Positions 26,661 through 35,276 of a stretch of DNA of 62,520 nt are shown in pieces. Within the stretch, counting starts at the first letter, position 1, and each line of letters begins with the position of its first letter. The stretch comes from JAFMKE01 sp964655225 (GTDB lineage: Bacteria; Bacteroidota; Bacteroidia; Chitinophagales; UBA8649), in NCBI GenBank assembly GCA_964655225.1, contig CAZZMB010000008.1, forward strand, positions 1-62,520. Direction: 5' to 3'. Under the pieces are notes generated by a model that was given only the letters and a program-made list of their open reading frames with translations, searched no databases and was not told the DNA's origin. The position numbers and the translations under genes were made by a program.

Positions 26661-26873
26661 TTAGCAACAACCGCAACTTTTTTGAGCGGTGTAATTTTTT
26701 GGTTTAGTAATTTTACACTGATATGAAGGGAATCTAGCAAGGAATATTTCTGCTATCATAACATTAGAAATATTATTATCACCTCCAAATTTATTTCTAA
26801 TAGTCAAGCCAAATTCTTCAATAGTGTAAAGTTTATTTTCTAGTCCTAATGGATTTTTATCATTTACTGTCAT
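26661..26873 (-). CDS. Small uncharacterised protein ending in CGCC
   Basis: 70 residues, hydrophilic, without a signal peptide. The centre (YTIEEFGLTIRNKFG ... IAEIFLARFPSYQCKI) resembles short helical modules of the type EFxxxIKxKYPxY...LAxxxLxxYPxY found in assorted phage-like and small bacterial proteins. The C-terminus is KSCGCC, suggesting a metal or disulfide site. It is an orphan between the M1 peptidase and tRNA-Val. A small hairpin (26900-26915) lies in the presumed leader. Coding is supported by the plausible amino acid pattern only; no homologue search was possible. Confidence 0.5.
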   Translation of the reverse strand: MTVNDKNPLGLENKLYTIEEFGLTIRNKFGGDNNISNVMIAEIFLARFPSYQCKITKPKNYTAQKSCGCC

Positions 26874-26899
26874 TTCATTTTATGTTTTATTAATAATTA

Positions 26900-26915
26900 A
26901 CTTCCCGTTGGAAGT
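26900..26915. repeat. Short inverted repeat upstream of the CGCC peptide
   Basis: ACTTCC/GGAAGT pair perfectly around a CGTT loop, about 27 nt before the ATG of the small protein. No T tract follows on either strand, so it is not a clear terminator; it could be a 5' leader structure or chance. Confidence 0.3.
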
Positions 26916-27052
26916 GGAGTTGGAATGATACTATGCCCCAAAAATTATTCCCTTAAATTTTTTAGTATCTCATTTGATTGGACAATGATTTTTTAATACA
27001 ACCAAGATACATGAAAAAAATAAACTTGAGAAAAGCTGCTATTTTGAATAAC

Positions 27053-27078
27053 AAAGCCCTGCACTTGTGCAAGGCTTT
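27053..27078 (-). terminator. Probable terminator of tRNA-Val
   Basis: AAAGCC (27053-27058) pairs with GGCTTT (27073-27078), with further pairing TGCA/TGCA inside. On the minus strand the hairpin lies 12 nt after the tRNA 3' end and is followed by a short T-rich stretch. Confidence 0.55.
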
Positions 27079-27090
27079 TCTTCTTATCTG

Positions 27091-27165
27091 TGGGCGATGA
27101 GGGATTCGAACCCCCGACCCTCTGGGTGTAAACCAGATGCTCTGAACCAGCTGAGCTAATCGCCC
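27091..27165 (-). tRNA. tRNA-Val (anticodon UAC)
   Basis: Read on the minus strand, a 75-nt cloverleaf forms. The 7-bp acceptor GGGCGAT/ATCGCCC has discriminator A, the D arm contains AGCTCAGCTGGTT, and the T arm contains GGTTCGAATCC. The anticodon stem TCTGG/CCAGA encloses the loop TTTACAC, giving anticodon TAC (UAC), which reads valine GUN codons. CCA is not encoded and would be added by nucleotidyltransferase. Confidence 0.97.
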
Positions 27166-27179
27166 TATTTAAAGGACTG

Positions 27180-27209
27180 CAAATATATGGTGTATTTCGT
27201 TAAAACCAA
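27180..27209 (-). promoter_or_regulatory. Promoter of tRNA-Val
   Basis: On the minus strand a -33 TTG (27207-27209) and a -7 TATATTTG (27180-27187) are separated by 19 nt, an excellent Bacteroidota promoter. It lies about 14 nt before the tRNA 5' end. Confidence 0.7.
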
Positions 27210-27245
27210 GTATTTGGAATAAAATAATTTTAAATTTTAAGGCTT

Positions 27246-28202
27246 TTATTTACTGAAAAGAGAATCCACAAACGCCTGCTTATTAAACAGCTGTAATTGC
27301 TCCTTTCCCTCCCCTACTCCGATATAACGAATTGGTATTTTGAATTGATCTGTAATCCCTATTACTACCCCCCCTTTAGCGGTTCCATCCAGTTTTGTCA
27401 AGGCTAAACAACTTACATCCGTTGCTTTCGTAAATTCCTTAGCTTGTTGAATGGCATTCTGCCCAGTACTGGCATCTAAAACTAACATGACGTCGTGAGG
27501 AGCATCTGGAATAACCTTTTGCATTACTCGTTTGATCTTACTTAGCTCATTCATCAAGTTTACCTTATTATGCAATCGTCCTGCAGTATCAATAATCACT
27601 ACGTCTGCATTTTGAGACAGCGCCGATTTCAGCGTATCAAATGCTACTGAAGCAGGATCTGCATCTTGTCCTTTAGAAACGATAGGAACCCCAGCTCGCT
27701 CCGCCCAAATCTCTAATTGATGGACTGCTGCTGCTCTAAATGTATCTGCAGCACCCAAGACTACAGATTGACCTTCTTTCTTAAGATTATAGGCCAACTT
27801 GCCAATAGTGGTTGTTTTCCCTACACCATTGACCCCAACAACCATAAGTACATATGGAGATTTCTTGCCGTGAGGAAGGTAGCTCTCCATATCATCTGAA
27901 TTGTTTTCAGCTAATAACTCGGCAATCTCCTTTTTTAAAATTTGATGCAGGTCAGTTGTGTTAATAAATTTATCCTTAGCTACTCGCGCTTCCAACCTTT
28001 CAATAATTTTTATGGTTGTATCTAGACCCATATCTGAAGCGATTAGGGCCTCCTCAATATCATCCAAATCGGAATCTTCCACTTTAGACTTGCCCGCGAC
28101 AGCTTTAGATATTTTTGAAAAGAATCCTTCTTTGGTCTTTTCCAATCCTTTATCTAAATCTTCTTTCTTGTCTTTGTTAAAAAACTTGTTAAAAAAACTC
28201 AT
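27246..28202 (-). CDS. ftsY: Signal recognition particle receptor FtsY
   Basis: 318 residues from ATG 28202 (MSFFNKFFNKDKKED); the longer in-frame start at 28241 only adds a non-family extension. The NG GTPase domain shows VNGVGKTTTIGKLA (G1), DTFRAAAVHQL, VIIDTAGRLHNK (G3), ALTKLDGTAKGG (G4) and the C-terminal IRYIGVGEGKEQLQLF. FtsY docks SRP-ribosome complexes at the membrane for co-translational insertion. It follows rpmB-rpmG-DUF4295 on the same strand, a gene order I recall as conserved in Bacteroidota. Confidence 0.97.
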   Translation of the reverse strand: MSFFNKFFNKDKKEDLDKGLEKTKEGFFSKISKAVAGKSKVEDSDLDDIEEALIASDMGLDTTIKIIERLEARVAKDKFINTTDLHQILKKEIAELLAENNSDDMESYLPHGKKSPYVLMVVGVNGVGKTTTIGKLAYNLKKEGQSVVLGAADTFRAAAVHQLEIWAERAGVPIVSKGQDADPASVAFDTLKSALSQNADVVIIDTAGRLHNKVNLMNELSKIKRVMQKVIPDAPHDVMLVLDASTGQNAIQQAKEFTKATDVSCLALTKLDGTAKGGVVIGITDQFKIPIRYIGVGEGKEQLQLFNKQAFVDSLFSK

Positions 28203-28278
28203 AACGTTTTGGGGTGATTTTAAACAAAAAAAGCTCCTCAAAATGAGAAGCTTTCTATATATCTATTTTAAGTCCATC

Positions 28279-28446
28279 TTAGTTTTTAGCTAAGAATTCC
28301 TTTACCTTATCCTTATGTACAATTTTCTCAAGAAAACTGTAAGCACCACTTTTCTCTGATTTCATGGTCTTTATTACTTTTACGTAATCTTTTGACCCTT
28401 CTTGTGCCTGACGGTTTGTTTTCGCATTTTTCGATACCTTAGCCAT
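28279..28446 (-). CDS. DUF4295 family small basic protein
   Basis: 55 residues. The protein begins MAKVSKNAKTNRQAQEGSKD and ends EKIVHKDKVKEFLAKN, matching the DUF4295 family as I remember it. It is very basic and sits between rpmG (2-nt gap) and ftsY, the usual Bacteroidota arrangement, so it is probably ribosome-associated (inference). Confidence 0.9.
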   Translation of the reverse strand: MAKVSKNAKTNRQAQEGSKDYVKVIKTMKSEKSGAYSFLEKIVHKDKVKEFLAKN

Positions 28447-28448
28447 AA

Positions 28449-28637
28449 TTACTTAATTTCCTTGTGAACAGTATATTTCTTTAAAATTGGATTGAATTTT
28501 TTCAATTCCATTCTATCCGGAGAGTTTTTCCGATTTTTCATCGTAATGTATCTTGAAGTACCTGGCACACCACTTTCTTTGTGCTCTGTACATTCCAGAA
28601 TAACCTGAATTCTATTTCCTTTTGATTTCTTAGCCAT
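28449..28637 (-). CDS. rpmG: 50S ribosomal protein L33
   Basis: 62 residues, starting MAKKSKGNRIQVILECTEH and containing YITMKNRKNSPDRMELKKF and PILKKYTVHKE, the L33 consensus. This form lacks the CxxC zinc pairs of other L33 types. It is an assembly component of the large ribosomal subunit, 3 nt after rpmB. Confidence 0.97.
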   Translation of the reverse strand: MAKKSKGNRIQVILECTEHKESGVPGTSRYITMKNRKNSPDRMELKKFNPILKKYTVHKEIK

Positions 28638-28640
28638 TGC

Positions 28641-28892
28641 TTATTCCTCCGATATTAATTTAATTTCGCCCTTCTTTTCTAGATCCTTTAGATAAGCGAA
28701 AATTCCTTTTTTATTCATAGTTCTCATTGCCGAGGTACATACTTTTAGAGTCACCCATCTATCCATTTCTGGTATGAAAAACTTTTTAGTAACAAGGTTC
28801 GGTAAAAACTTACGTTTTGTTTTTCTCTTGGAATGAGAAACATTGTTACCCGACATAGGTCTTTTTCCCGTTAATTCACATATTCTTGACAT
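28641..28892 (-). CDS. rpmB: 50S ribosomal protein L28
   Basis: 83 residues starting MSRICELTGKRPMSGNNVSH. The preceding in-frame Met (28895) is possible but the second fits the family start. It has the typical basic SKRKTKRKFLPNL and a C-terminal helix. First gene of the rpmB-rpmG-DUF4295-ftsY cluster; a promoter is seen at 28913-28944. Confidence 0.97.
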   Translation of the reverse strand: MSRICELTGKRPMSGNNVSHSKRKTKRKFLPNLVTKKFFIPEMDRWVTLKVCTSAMRTMNKKGIFAYLKDLEKKGEIKLISEE

Positions 28893-28912
28893 CACTTAAT
28901 AATTTAGGACTG

Positions 28913-28944
28913 CAAATGTCTAACTTTTTTTTCAATTAGACAAA
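28913..28944 (-). promoter_or_regulatory. Predicted promoter of the rpmB-ftsY cluster
   Basis: On the minus strand a -33 TTTG (28941-28944) and a -7 GACATTTG (28913-28920, matching the TTTG half of the consensus) are separated by 20 nt, about 20 nt before the rpmB start. Confidence 0.45.
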
Positions 28945-28955
28945 TATGATTCGCT

Positions 28956-29579
28956 TTATTTTATCCCTGAAAACAATTTGTAATTCGAAGGGACCCTAAA
29001 TGTAGCTGCTTCTATTACTTTCTCTTGAATAGCCTTAGTTGTCAGGGTGTAAATTGCATCTTCCGAAGTCATCAAAATTGAACTTACTGGAAACCCTCGA
29101 CCACTTGCTATAGATACCGCCTTAAATTCAACACTTTCAGCAAATACAGCTAACATATTTTCCATGTTGACTTGAATATAGTCGACATACTGCACTACCA
29201 TCAAGCCTGAGTCAGTCATCACCTTGACTTCTTGGGCTGGTTTACTTTGAAAACTTCCCGCTGCACTTTCCAACAAGCGCAGGCTTGGCGCATTAACAAC
29301 AAGCTCACTGAGTGGCGTATTAGTATACCAATGGTTCCCGTCATTATCTGGTTTTTCTCCAAACATATTTAAACTCTTTGCTTCGAAATCAGGTATCAAG
29401 GTCATAGACTCCTCACCATTTAAAATATCTAAGCGCACATCATCATCGTTTAAATACCATAAAAATGTCATTTGGACTTGAGTTTCTGGGTTCACATAAA
29501 TCTGTTCTATTGTACCTTCGAACGCATAGGTGAATATAAATACCAAACTCAATATAGCGAGTAAAAAAAGTTTTTTCAT
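28956..29579 (-). CDS. Secreted DUF4412-like protein
   Basis: 207 residues. The signal peptide is strong (KKLFLLAILSLVFIFTYA, cleavage near residue 19). The mature part is beta-rich with TFLWYLNDDDVRLDIL, which resembles DUF4412/LolA-like outer-membrane-associated proteins that bind hydrophobic ligands; this assignment is tentative. It follows the glycine-rich protein at 29600 by 20 nt on the same strand, so they probably share a transcript. Confidence 0.65.
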   Translation of the reverse strand: MKKLFLLAILSLVFIFTYAFEGTIEQIYVNPETQVQMTFLWYLNDDDVRLDILNGEESMTLIPDFEAKSLNMFGEKPDNDGNHWYTNTPLSELVVNAPSLRLLESAAGSFQSKPAQEVKVMTDSGLMVVQYVDYIQVNMENMLAVFAESVEFKAVSIASGRGFPVSSILMTSEDAIYTLTTKAIQEKVIEAATFRVPSNYKLFSGIK

Positions 29580-29599
29580 AATTAGTTAAACTTATAAGA

Positions 29600-31084
29600 T
29601 TAAGGTTGCACCGCTCCTTTGATCAAGAAGTTAGGCGTGATTAAATTTTGTGTAGTATTTCCGTTTACATCGATTGCATCACCTGCTGCACCTCCTTGAG
29701 AAAGGCCAAGTGTAGCACTTATGGTCTGGTTGATTAAAGTTTGTGTGCCTATGAAAGGAATCTGCACCGTTGCAAGAATCTGCGCGCCAGCGCTACCTGA
29801 AGCACCTCCACCTTGCTGACCAAAATCTCCGCCATCACCTGCGTCCAAACTCACAAACGGAGTAACTGTTATTGTAACCACCGTAACACTAAACGATAAA
29901 GGGATTTGGTAAGCCAATACTCCCCCAACTCCTGGCAAAGCAATCGGTCCCACGCCAGCATCCGTGCCTGAATCTGTAATCGATGGACCCAAAAGTACTC
30001 CTCCACCTGACCCTGCAGCAGTTGGCGCTTGTCCTCCAGACACTCCTCCGCCGCCAGTCACGCCAGCTTCTAATAATATAAATGGGCCAAGATTCCCAAT
30101 AATTGGAATATTGAATGGTCCAATAGCTATACTGGTTCCCACCGAACCTCCGCCGCCGCCACCGCCGTATACACCGCCTTGTAAATCAAATGTGGTTCTA
30201 CAAGTCAATTCCAGTGCGTCCCCACCTGGAAAACCATCTTGAAAAGGAGATTGTAAGTTTAACAGATTTCCCAGTGGCGCTCCATTTCCCCCTTGAGCAT
30301 ATACGTATCCCTCATGTAAGAACCCAACATGAGATACTGGATCCATATTACCCCATGTGAGTGCATAATTACTTGTAGCAGTAGATGAAATTTCAACATT
30401 GTCAAATACATGAACAATCACACAAACCGGAGTACCAACTCCAGGTAAGGAAAAATCACTTTGTACATCGACATCCGAAAGGGCAGCTGCAATATTCACT
30501 TGCAGACAAGGTTCAACTTCTACAGTTATACCCTGGAAATAAACATTTTGACCACACACTGACTGTATAATCAAGGGGTAATTTCCTGGCGGCGCCCAAA
30601 TGCTTGCATAAACCTTAATAAGCGTGGTTCCTACCGAATCGACCACAGGGTTTTCAACGAACACCTGCATTCCAGATGGCAAAGACGACAGCACTACAGT
30701 GGTAATTGAATCAATTCCATTGACTTTCACGATGTCGACTTCAAAAAAGGCCGTATCTGTGGACGTTCTGTCAATTGTAGCAAAGCCTTGATTGACTGAG
30801 GAAGTGAATTCACACTCTTGGCAATTTTTTTGATATGCCTTTAACCAGCACTCATTATTGTAATAGTAAATTAAGCTATCCTCCGTATTATAAATTGTAA
30901 GTCCATTAACCGGGTTGTTAATGGCATCCATTTGTGGTGAGGTCAGTCTAGGTAAAAGTAACCCCCTATCTGTAGATTCTAAATGCAAAATAGCGCTCGA
31001 ATCAGGCTGTAAAATATTCACTCCAACTTGCGCATCAGCAGCAAAAGCAATACTCAAAGCAATTAATAATAAATATTTTCTCAT
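29600..31084 (-). CDS. Secreted glycine-rich protein of unknown function
   Basis: 494 residues. A signal peptide (to about FAADAQ, residue 19) is followed by a Bacteroidota tail-fibre-like N-terminus, VGVNILQPDSSAILHLEST, with LLLPRLTSPQMDAI and GLTIYNTED. After a cysteine-containing beta domain (about 90-200), residues about 290-450 are rich in Gly, with runs such as GGVYGGGGGGGSVG. No type A or B sorting domain is seen at the C-terminus, so how it leaves the cell is unclear. It resembles no enzyme. Confidence 0.75.
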   Translation of the reverse strand: MRKYLLLIALSIAFAADAQVGVNILQPDSSAILHLESTDRGLLLPRLTSPQMDAINNPVNGLTIYNTEDSLIYYYNNECWLKAYQKNCQECEFTSSVNQGFATIDRTSTDTAFFEVDIVKVNGIDSITTVVLSSLPSGMQVFVENPVVDSVGTTLIKVYASIWAPPGNYPLIIQSVCGQNVYFQGITVEVEPCLQVNIAAALSDVDVQSDFSLPGVGTPVCVIVHVFDNVEISSTATSNYALTWGNMDPVSHVGFLHEGYVYAQGGNGAPLGNLLNLQSPFQDGFPGGDALELTCRTTFDLQGGVYGGGGGGGSVGTSIAIGPFNIPIIGNLGPFILLEAGVTGGGGVSGGQAPTAAGSGGGVLLGPSITDSGTDAGVGPIALPGVGGVLAYQIPLSFSVTVVTITVTPFVSLDAGDGGDFGQQGGGASGSAGAQILATVQIPFIGTQTLINQTISATLGLSQGGAAGDAIDVNGNTTQNLITPNFLIKGAVQP

Positions 31085-31176
31085 GGATGTTTTTAAATTT
31101 AAAATACTAGTTTGAAGATACCAAATTAGAAAAAATTATTACTTTTAACGAAACTTAATGCAATAAAAAATAGTCT

Positions 31177-32601
31177 ATGAAGCAATTCTCCTTTTTATTC
31201 ATTTCAAGCATGTTTCTGCTCAGCTTATCCGCTCAAGATTTTTTGAGTAATAACGGTGGCTTAGTATCTATAAAGGATGGTGCTTTCCTATCAGTTCAGG
31301 GAAATGTATTTATTGAGAATAATGCTGTTTTCGATAATTCCGATTCTATTTTTTTTACCGAAGACTGGGTCAATAATGCGGGTAATACAGGTTTTAGCTC
31401 TATTGGTGAAGGGTACGTCTATCTAAATGGCGATGACCAGCGAATACGGGGTATTGATGAAACTCATTTCCATAATCTCCTTCTTCGCACAAATGGAATC
31501 AAGTATGGAGACTTAGATATTTATGTAGATAGTATTTTAGATTTAGCATTTTTGGAAATGAATATGGACAATAACGTTGTTTATGTTACCAACCCTGCGA
31601 TAAGTAATGTAGTGAATACCTCGGGTTATGTCAGTAGCATAGGAAATGGAGGCTTGTCAAGGGTCAGCAATCAAGAAGATGATTATTTTTTCCCTGTCGG
31701 CTCTTCCCTATTTGGGACAATATATAGACCGATAGAATTAAGTACGACAAGCGCGCCACAAACATTTCGAGTAAGATTTGCAGATAACGATGCTACCTTT
31801 GATGGTTATGATCGTGATGAAAAAGCCTTATTGATATGTGATATTAATGAAAACTATTACCACAAGATCTGGCAAGACATGGGGAGCGATAGTGTAAATT
31901 TAAGATTCTTTTACGATGCTTCAGTTGATGGAAATCAATGGAATGATATTGTCCATTGGCAAAATTTACCTGAGTGGCAACAAGCTCCAGCTGATACTCA
32001 ATTAGTATCGACACCTTGGGACATTTTGGATGTGTATAATTGGAGTGACTTTAGTACCCCAAATTTTGCTTTAGCATTTTCGAAGGCTCCTTTTGCTGAT
32101 GCAGGAAATGATACTTCCATTTATTTATTGGACACCATACAACTTACTGCATCAGGTGGTAGTTTCTACGATTGGGAACCTGCTTATCCCATATCCTGCG
32201 ACGATTGCCCTGACCCCTTGTTTTGGCATGACAGCACTACCACTTTATGGGTCACGGTTGAAGATTTGGACAATTGTAAGGATATAGATACAATAACCGT
32301 AGTCGTAGATGAACGTGTCACGGAAGATGGACCTTACATTCCAACAGGAATATCTCCAAATGGGGATGGAATTAATGATTTTTGGTATATCCGATGGCTG
32401 TATAGGTTTCCTGACAATGAGGTCATAATACTAAACCGCTGGGAGGATATTGTATACAAAACCAATAACTATCAAAACGACTGGTATGGCACATGGAATG
32501 GGAAAGATCTTCCAGAAGGAACTTACTATTTCATACTAAGGATATTCGAAAACGGTGAGCAGACTCAGAATTATACTGGCCCGATTACAATATTAGATTA
32601 A
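31177..32601 (+). CDS. T9SS type B sorting domain surface protein
   Basis: 474 residues. Signal peptide (KQFSFLFISSMFLLSLSAQ). The N-terminal half resembles surface proteins with beta-helical repeats (GGLVSIKDGAFLSVQGNVFI). A PKD/Ig-like segment around residues 305-390 (AGNDTSIYLLDTIQLTASGG) is followed by a type B domain: TGISPNGDGINDFWYIRW, then VIILNRWEDIVYKT and WNGKDLPEGTYYF. It is followed after 12 nt by a PorP/SprF gene, the second such pair in this window. Confidence 0.87.
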   Translation: MKQFSFLFISSMFLLSLSAQDFLSNNGGLVSIKDGAFLSVQGNVFIENNAVFDNSDSIFFTEDWVNNAGNTGFSSIGEGYVYLNGDDQRIRGIDETHFHNLLLRTNGIKYGDLDIYVDSILDLAFLEMNMDNNVVYVTNPAISNVVNTSGYVSSIGNGGLSRVSNQEDDYFFPVGSSLFGTIYRPIELSTTSAPQTFRVRFADNDATFDGYDRDEKALLICDINENYYHKIWQDMGSDSVNLRFFYDASVDGNQWNDIVHWQNLPEWQQAPADTQLVSTPWDILDVYNWSDFSTPNFALAFSKAPFADAGNDTSIYLLDTIQLTASGGSFYDWEPAYPISCDDCPDPLFWHDSTTTLWVTVEDLDNCKDIDTITVVVDERVTEDGPYIPTGISPNGDGINDFWYIRWLYRFPDNEVIILNRWEDIVYKTNNYQNDWYGTWNGKDLPEGTYYFILRIFENGEQTQNYTGPITILD

Positions 32602-32613
32602 AGCTTACTGACT

Positions 32614-33564
32614 ATGAAAAAACTACTTACTCTTTCCCTTATTTTCTTAGGCCTTAGTCTAAGTGCTCAGCAACTTCCTGACTTTAGTCTTTATCGCGAA
32701 AATGCCTTCTTGTACAATCCCGCTGTAGCCGGTACAGATCAAGCTTCAGTAATTAATCTTTCAGTTCGAAAACAATGGACAAACATTCAATCATCTCCTT
32801 TTACAGCTATTGCTTCCTATCATACCAGTATTGAGCAGAAAAATATTGGAGTTGGTGCAGTCATTTTTAATGATTTTATCGGCCCCACTTCCTTCACAGG
32901 AATCACAGGTTCTTTTGCATACAATTTGGTACTTTCTAATTATAGAAGAGGTTCAAGTGAATATAAGGTCTTGTCTTTCGGTTTAGCTGCTAGTTTAATG
33001 CAATACAGAATTAATGGCGATAAAATTTTACTGGATATTCCTCAGGATGACGCCATTTTCAGTAACAAGGGCACCCAGTTTTTCCCAGATGCTTCTTTTG
33101 GAGTCTATTATAAAAGTAAAACCTTATTTGCAAGCGCATCAATCCCGCAATTACTTAATTTAACAGTCCCAATTGAAGGTCAGAATGGTGAACAAAGTAG
33201 ATTTAAAAAAATGCAGCACTACTATGTAATGTTTGGTGGACGTATATTCCTCAACAAAAATAAAAGGACTAACGTAAATGAAATGGCATTCTATATTGAA
33301 CCCGCTTTTAATTTCCACTACGTAATCAACGCGCCACCACAAGCTATGATCTCGACTCGTTTTGCGATACAAGAGATGTTTTTTGTCGGTGCTGGATGGA
33401 GAAGCATGAGTTCAATAATGTTTGAAGGTGGTTTCACCGTTAAAAAGAGCATCAGTATTGGCTACTCCTACGATATGGGGGCAGGAAATGTTCGACAAGA
33501 TGTAGGTCAGGTTCACGAACTTAGTATGAAGTTTAAGTTTCAACAAGACTTCTGGTCATACTAG
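32614..33564 (+). CDS. PorP/SprF family type IX secretion membrane protein
   Basis: 316 residues. A signal peptide (KKLLTLSLIFLGLSLSAQQ) is followed by the family start LPDFSLYRENAFLYNPAVAG. The body is beta-barrel-like, with a C-terminal aromatic strand ending KFKFQQDFWSY. It is probably the outer-membrane partner of the type-B protein just upstream, given the 12-nt spacing. Confidence 0.9.
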   Translation: MKKLLTLSLIFLGLSLSAQQLPDFSLYRENAFLYNPAVAGTDQASVINLSVRKQWTNIQSSPFTAIASYHTSIEQKNIGVGAVIFNDFIGPTSFTGITGSFAYNLVLSNYRRGSSEYKVLSFGLAASLMQYRINGDKILLDIPQDDAIFSNKGTQFFPDASFGVYYKSKTLFASASIPQLLNLTVPIEGQNGEQSRFKKMQHYYVMFGGRIFLNKNKRTNVNEMAFYIEPAFNFHYVINAPPQAMISTRFAIQEMFFVGAGWRSMSSIMFEGGFTVKKSISIGYSYDMGAGNVRQDVGQVHELSMKFKFQQDFWSY

Positions 33565-33671
33565 GTTTAGACATCAGTTGCAATACTTAAGGCTTTTTTT
33601 GCAGGTAAAGTCTCATTTTCAATCTTATTACTCATTCCTTAGGTTCAGGTGCTTAATACTAAAAAATCTCC

Positions 33672-33679
33672 TACCTTTG
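33672..33679 (+). promoter_or_regulatory. Predicted -7 box for the FAD protein
   Basis: TACCTTTG matches TAnnTTTG and lies 29 nt before ATG 33709. No clear -33 element was found. Confidence 0.4.
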
Positions 33680-33708
33680 AGGCTCTTAGGATAAATACCT
33701 AACCAACT

Positions 33709-35271
33709 ATGTCTACAATAGCGCAACTAAAACTCACACCAGAGCAAGCCAACGACGCACATGCCATTCAAGTGGCGGCCTGTCAAGCTCTAAATTTTTC
33801 ATTCGATGAAATTCAACACGTTCGCGTTTTACGCAAGTCTATGGATGCTCGAAGCAGAAATATCGTCTTCAACTTAAAGGTAGAAGTATTTCTATATGAT
33901 GAAGAAATCACCAACTACAAAGAATACTTTACCCTCTCAAAGAAAAAAGCAAGCTCCTGTCATATTATAGGCCTGGGCCCCGCGGGTATCTATGCTGCTT
34001 TACAATGTATAGAAAATGGAATCAAACCTATTATCCTTGAACGGGGTAAAGCAGTAGAAAACAGACTAGTAGATATTGCCGCTATAAATAAACAAAGGGT
34101 AATTAACCCCGAAAGTAATTATTGCTACGGAGAAGGTGGAGCAGGAACCTATAGTGATGGCAAACTCTATACTCGAAGTACAAAAAGGGGAAATGTAAAA
34201 AAGGTATTAGATACTTTTATCCAACACGGTGCGGATGAAAAAATATCCTATGAAGCACATCCTCATATTGGGACAAACAAATTGCCAAGTATTATTGCTC
34301 GAATGCGAAAAACCATACTTGATTATGGTGGAGAAATTCATTTCGAGAAGAAACTCATAGATCTAGAACTAGCGGACAATAAAATCAACAAGCTGGTTTG
34401 TCAAGATGGTTCTGAATTTACTTGCGAGCAACTCATCTTAGCCACAGGACATTCCGCTAGAGACATCTTTTATCTCTTGGATAAAAAAGGAATCAAAATT
34501 GAGGCTAAGCCATTTGCACTTGGTGTTCGAATTGAACATACGCAAGCACTCATTGACTCTATTCAATACCGACGACCAGCGCGTGGAAAAGATCTGCCAC
34601 CTGCAAGTTATAGCATCGTCAGCCAAGCTGGCGGTAGAGGTGTGTTTTCCTTTTGCATGTGTCCAGGTGGAGTTATCGCTTCTGCAAGTACTGATATTAA
34701 TGAAACTGTGGTCAATGGTTGGAGTTCAAGCGCTAGAAATGGCACCTACTCGAACAGTGGAATGGTTGTAGAAGTGAAACCAGAAAATTGGACGGCATAT
34801 AATCAACATGGAGCCCTCGCTGCCTTAAAATTTCAAGAACGAATTGAACGCAAGGCATTTAAAATAACAGGAAGCATCGAAGCTCCCGCTCAACGCATAG
34901 AAGACTTTATTCAAGGCAGAGCCTCTTCAAGCCTGCCAAGAACTTCTTATCAACCGGGAATTACAAGCACAGACTTAGAAGAAATATTACCTGACTTTAT
35001 TACCAAAAGTTTGCGATTGGGCTTAATGGACTTTGGGAAAAAAATGCGTGGTTACAGAACCAATGAAGCCATCCTTGTGGGCGTAGAAAGCAGAACGAGC
35101 AGTCCTGTTAGAATACCTCGTGATAAAGAAAGTCTAAGACACCCACAGATAAAAAACCTATACCCTTGCGGAGAAGGTGCAGGTTATGCCGGTGGAATTG
35201 TAAGCGCAGCTATTGATGGGATGCGTTGTGCAAATGCCCTACATTTATTACTAGAAGAAAAAGCCAATTAA
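33709..35271 (+). CDS. FAD-dependent oxidoreductase-like protein (COG2509 type)
   Basis: 520 residues. The FAD-binding Rossmann motif is GLGPAGIYAAL (88-98), preceded by an ~80-residue N-terminal domain that could bind nucleic acid or act as a scaffold. Further motifs include CYGEGGAGTYSDGKLYTRS and the C-terminal NLYPCGEGAGYAGGIVSAAI, which closes the FAD site. The family is widespread and has no established substrate. It ends 5 nt before the DEAD-family helicase, so the two are probably translated from one transcript. Confidence 0.85.
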   Translation: MSTIAQLKLTPEQANDAHAIQVAACQALNFSFDEIQHVRVLRKSMDARSRNIVFNLKVEVFLYDEEITNYKEYFTLSKKKASSCHIIGLGPAGIYAALQCIENGIKPIILERGKAVENRLVDIAAINKQRVINPESNYCYGEGGAGTYSDGKLYTRSTKRGNVKKVLDTFIQHGADEKISYEAHPHIGTNKLPSIIARMRKTILDYGGEIHFEKKLIDLELADNKINKLVCQDGSEFTCEQLILATGHSARDIFYLLDKKGIKIEAKPFALGVRIEHTQALIDSIQYRRPARGKDLPPASYSIVSQAGGRGVFSFCMCPGGVIASASTDINETVVNGWSSSARNGTYSNSGMVVEVKPENWTAYNQHGALAALKFQERIERKAFKITGSIEAPAQRIEDFIQGRASSSLPRTSYQPGITSTDLEEILPDFITKSLRLGLMDFGKKMRGYRTNEAILVGVESRTSSPVRIPRDKESLRHPQIKNLYPCGEGAGYAGGIVSAAIDGMRCANALHLLLEEKAN

Positions 35272-35276
35272 GCGCT

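Noticed and set aside
26558..26740. 60-residue minus-strand frame overlapping the CGCC peptide gene
   Set aside because: It starts inside the other frame and the two overlap by about 80 nt in different phases; the CGCC frame has a more protein-like composition and the usual pattern of a small gene.
26661..26873. RiPP precursor call for the CGCC peptide
   Set aside because: No GG leader motif and no modification or transport enzyme is in the neighbourhood.
29964..30242. Proline-rich plus-strand frame antisense to the glycine-rich protein
   Set aside because: The proline runs are just the complement of GGX glycine codons; not an independent gene.
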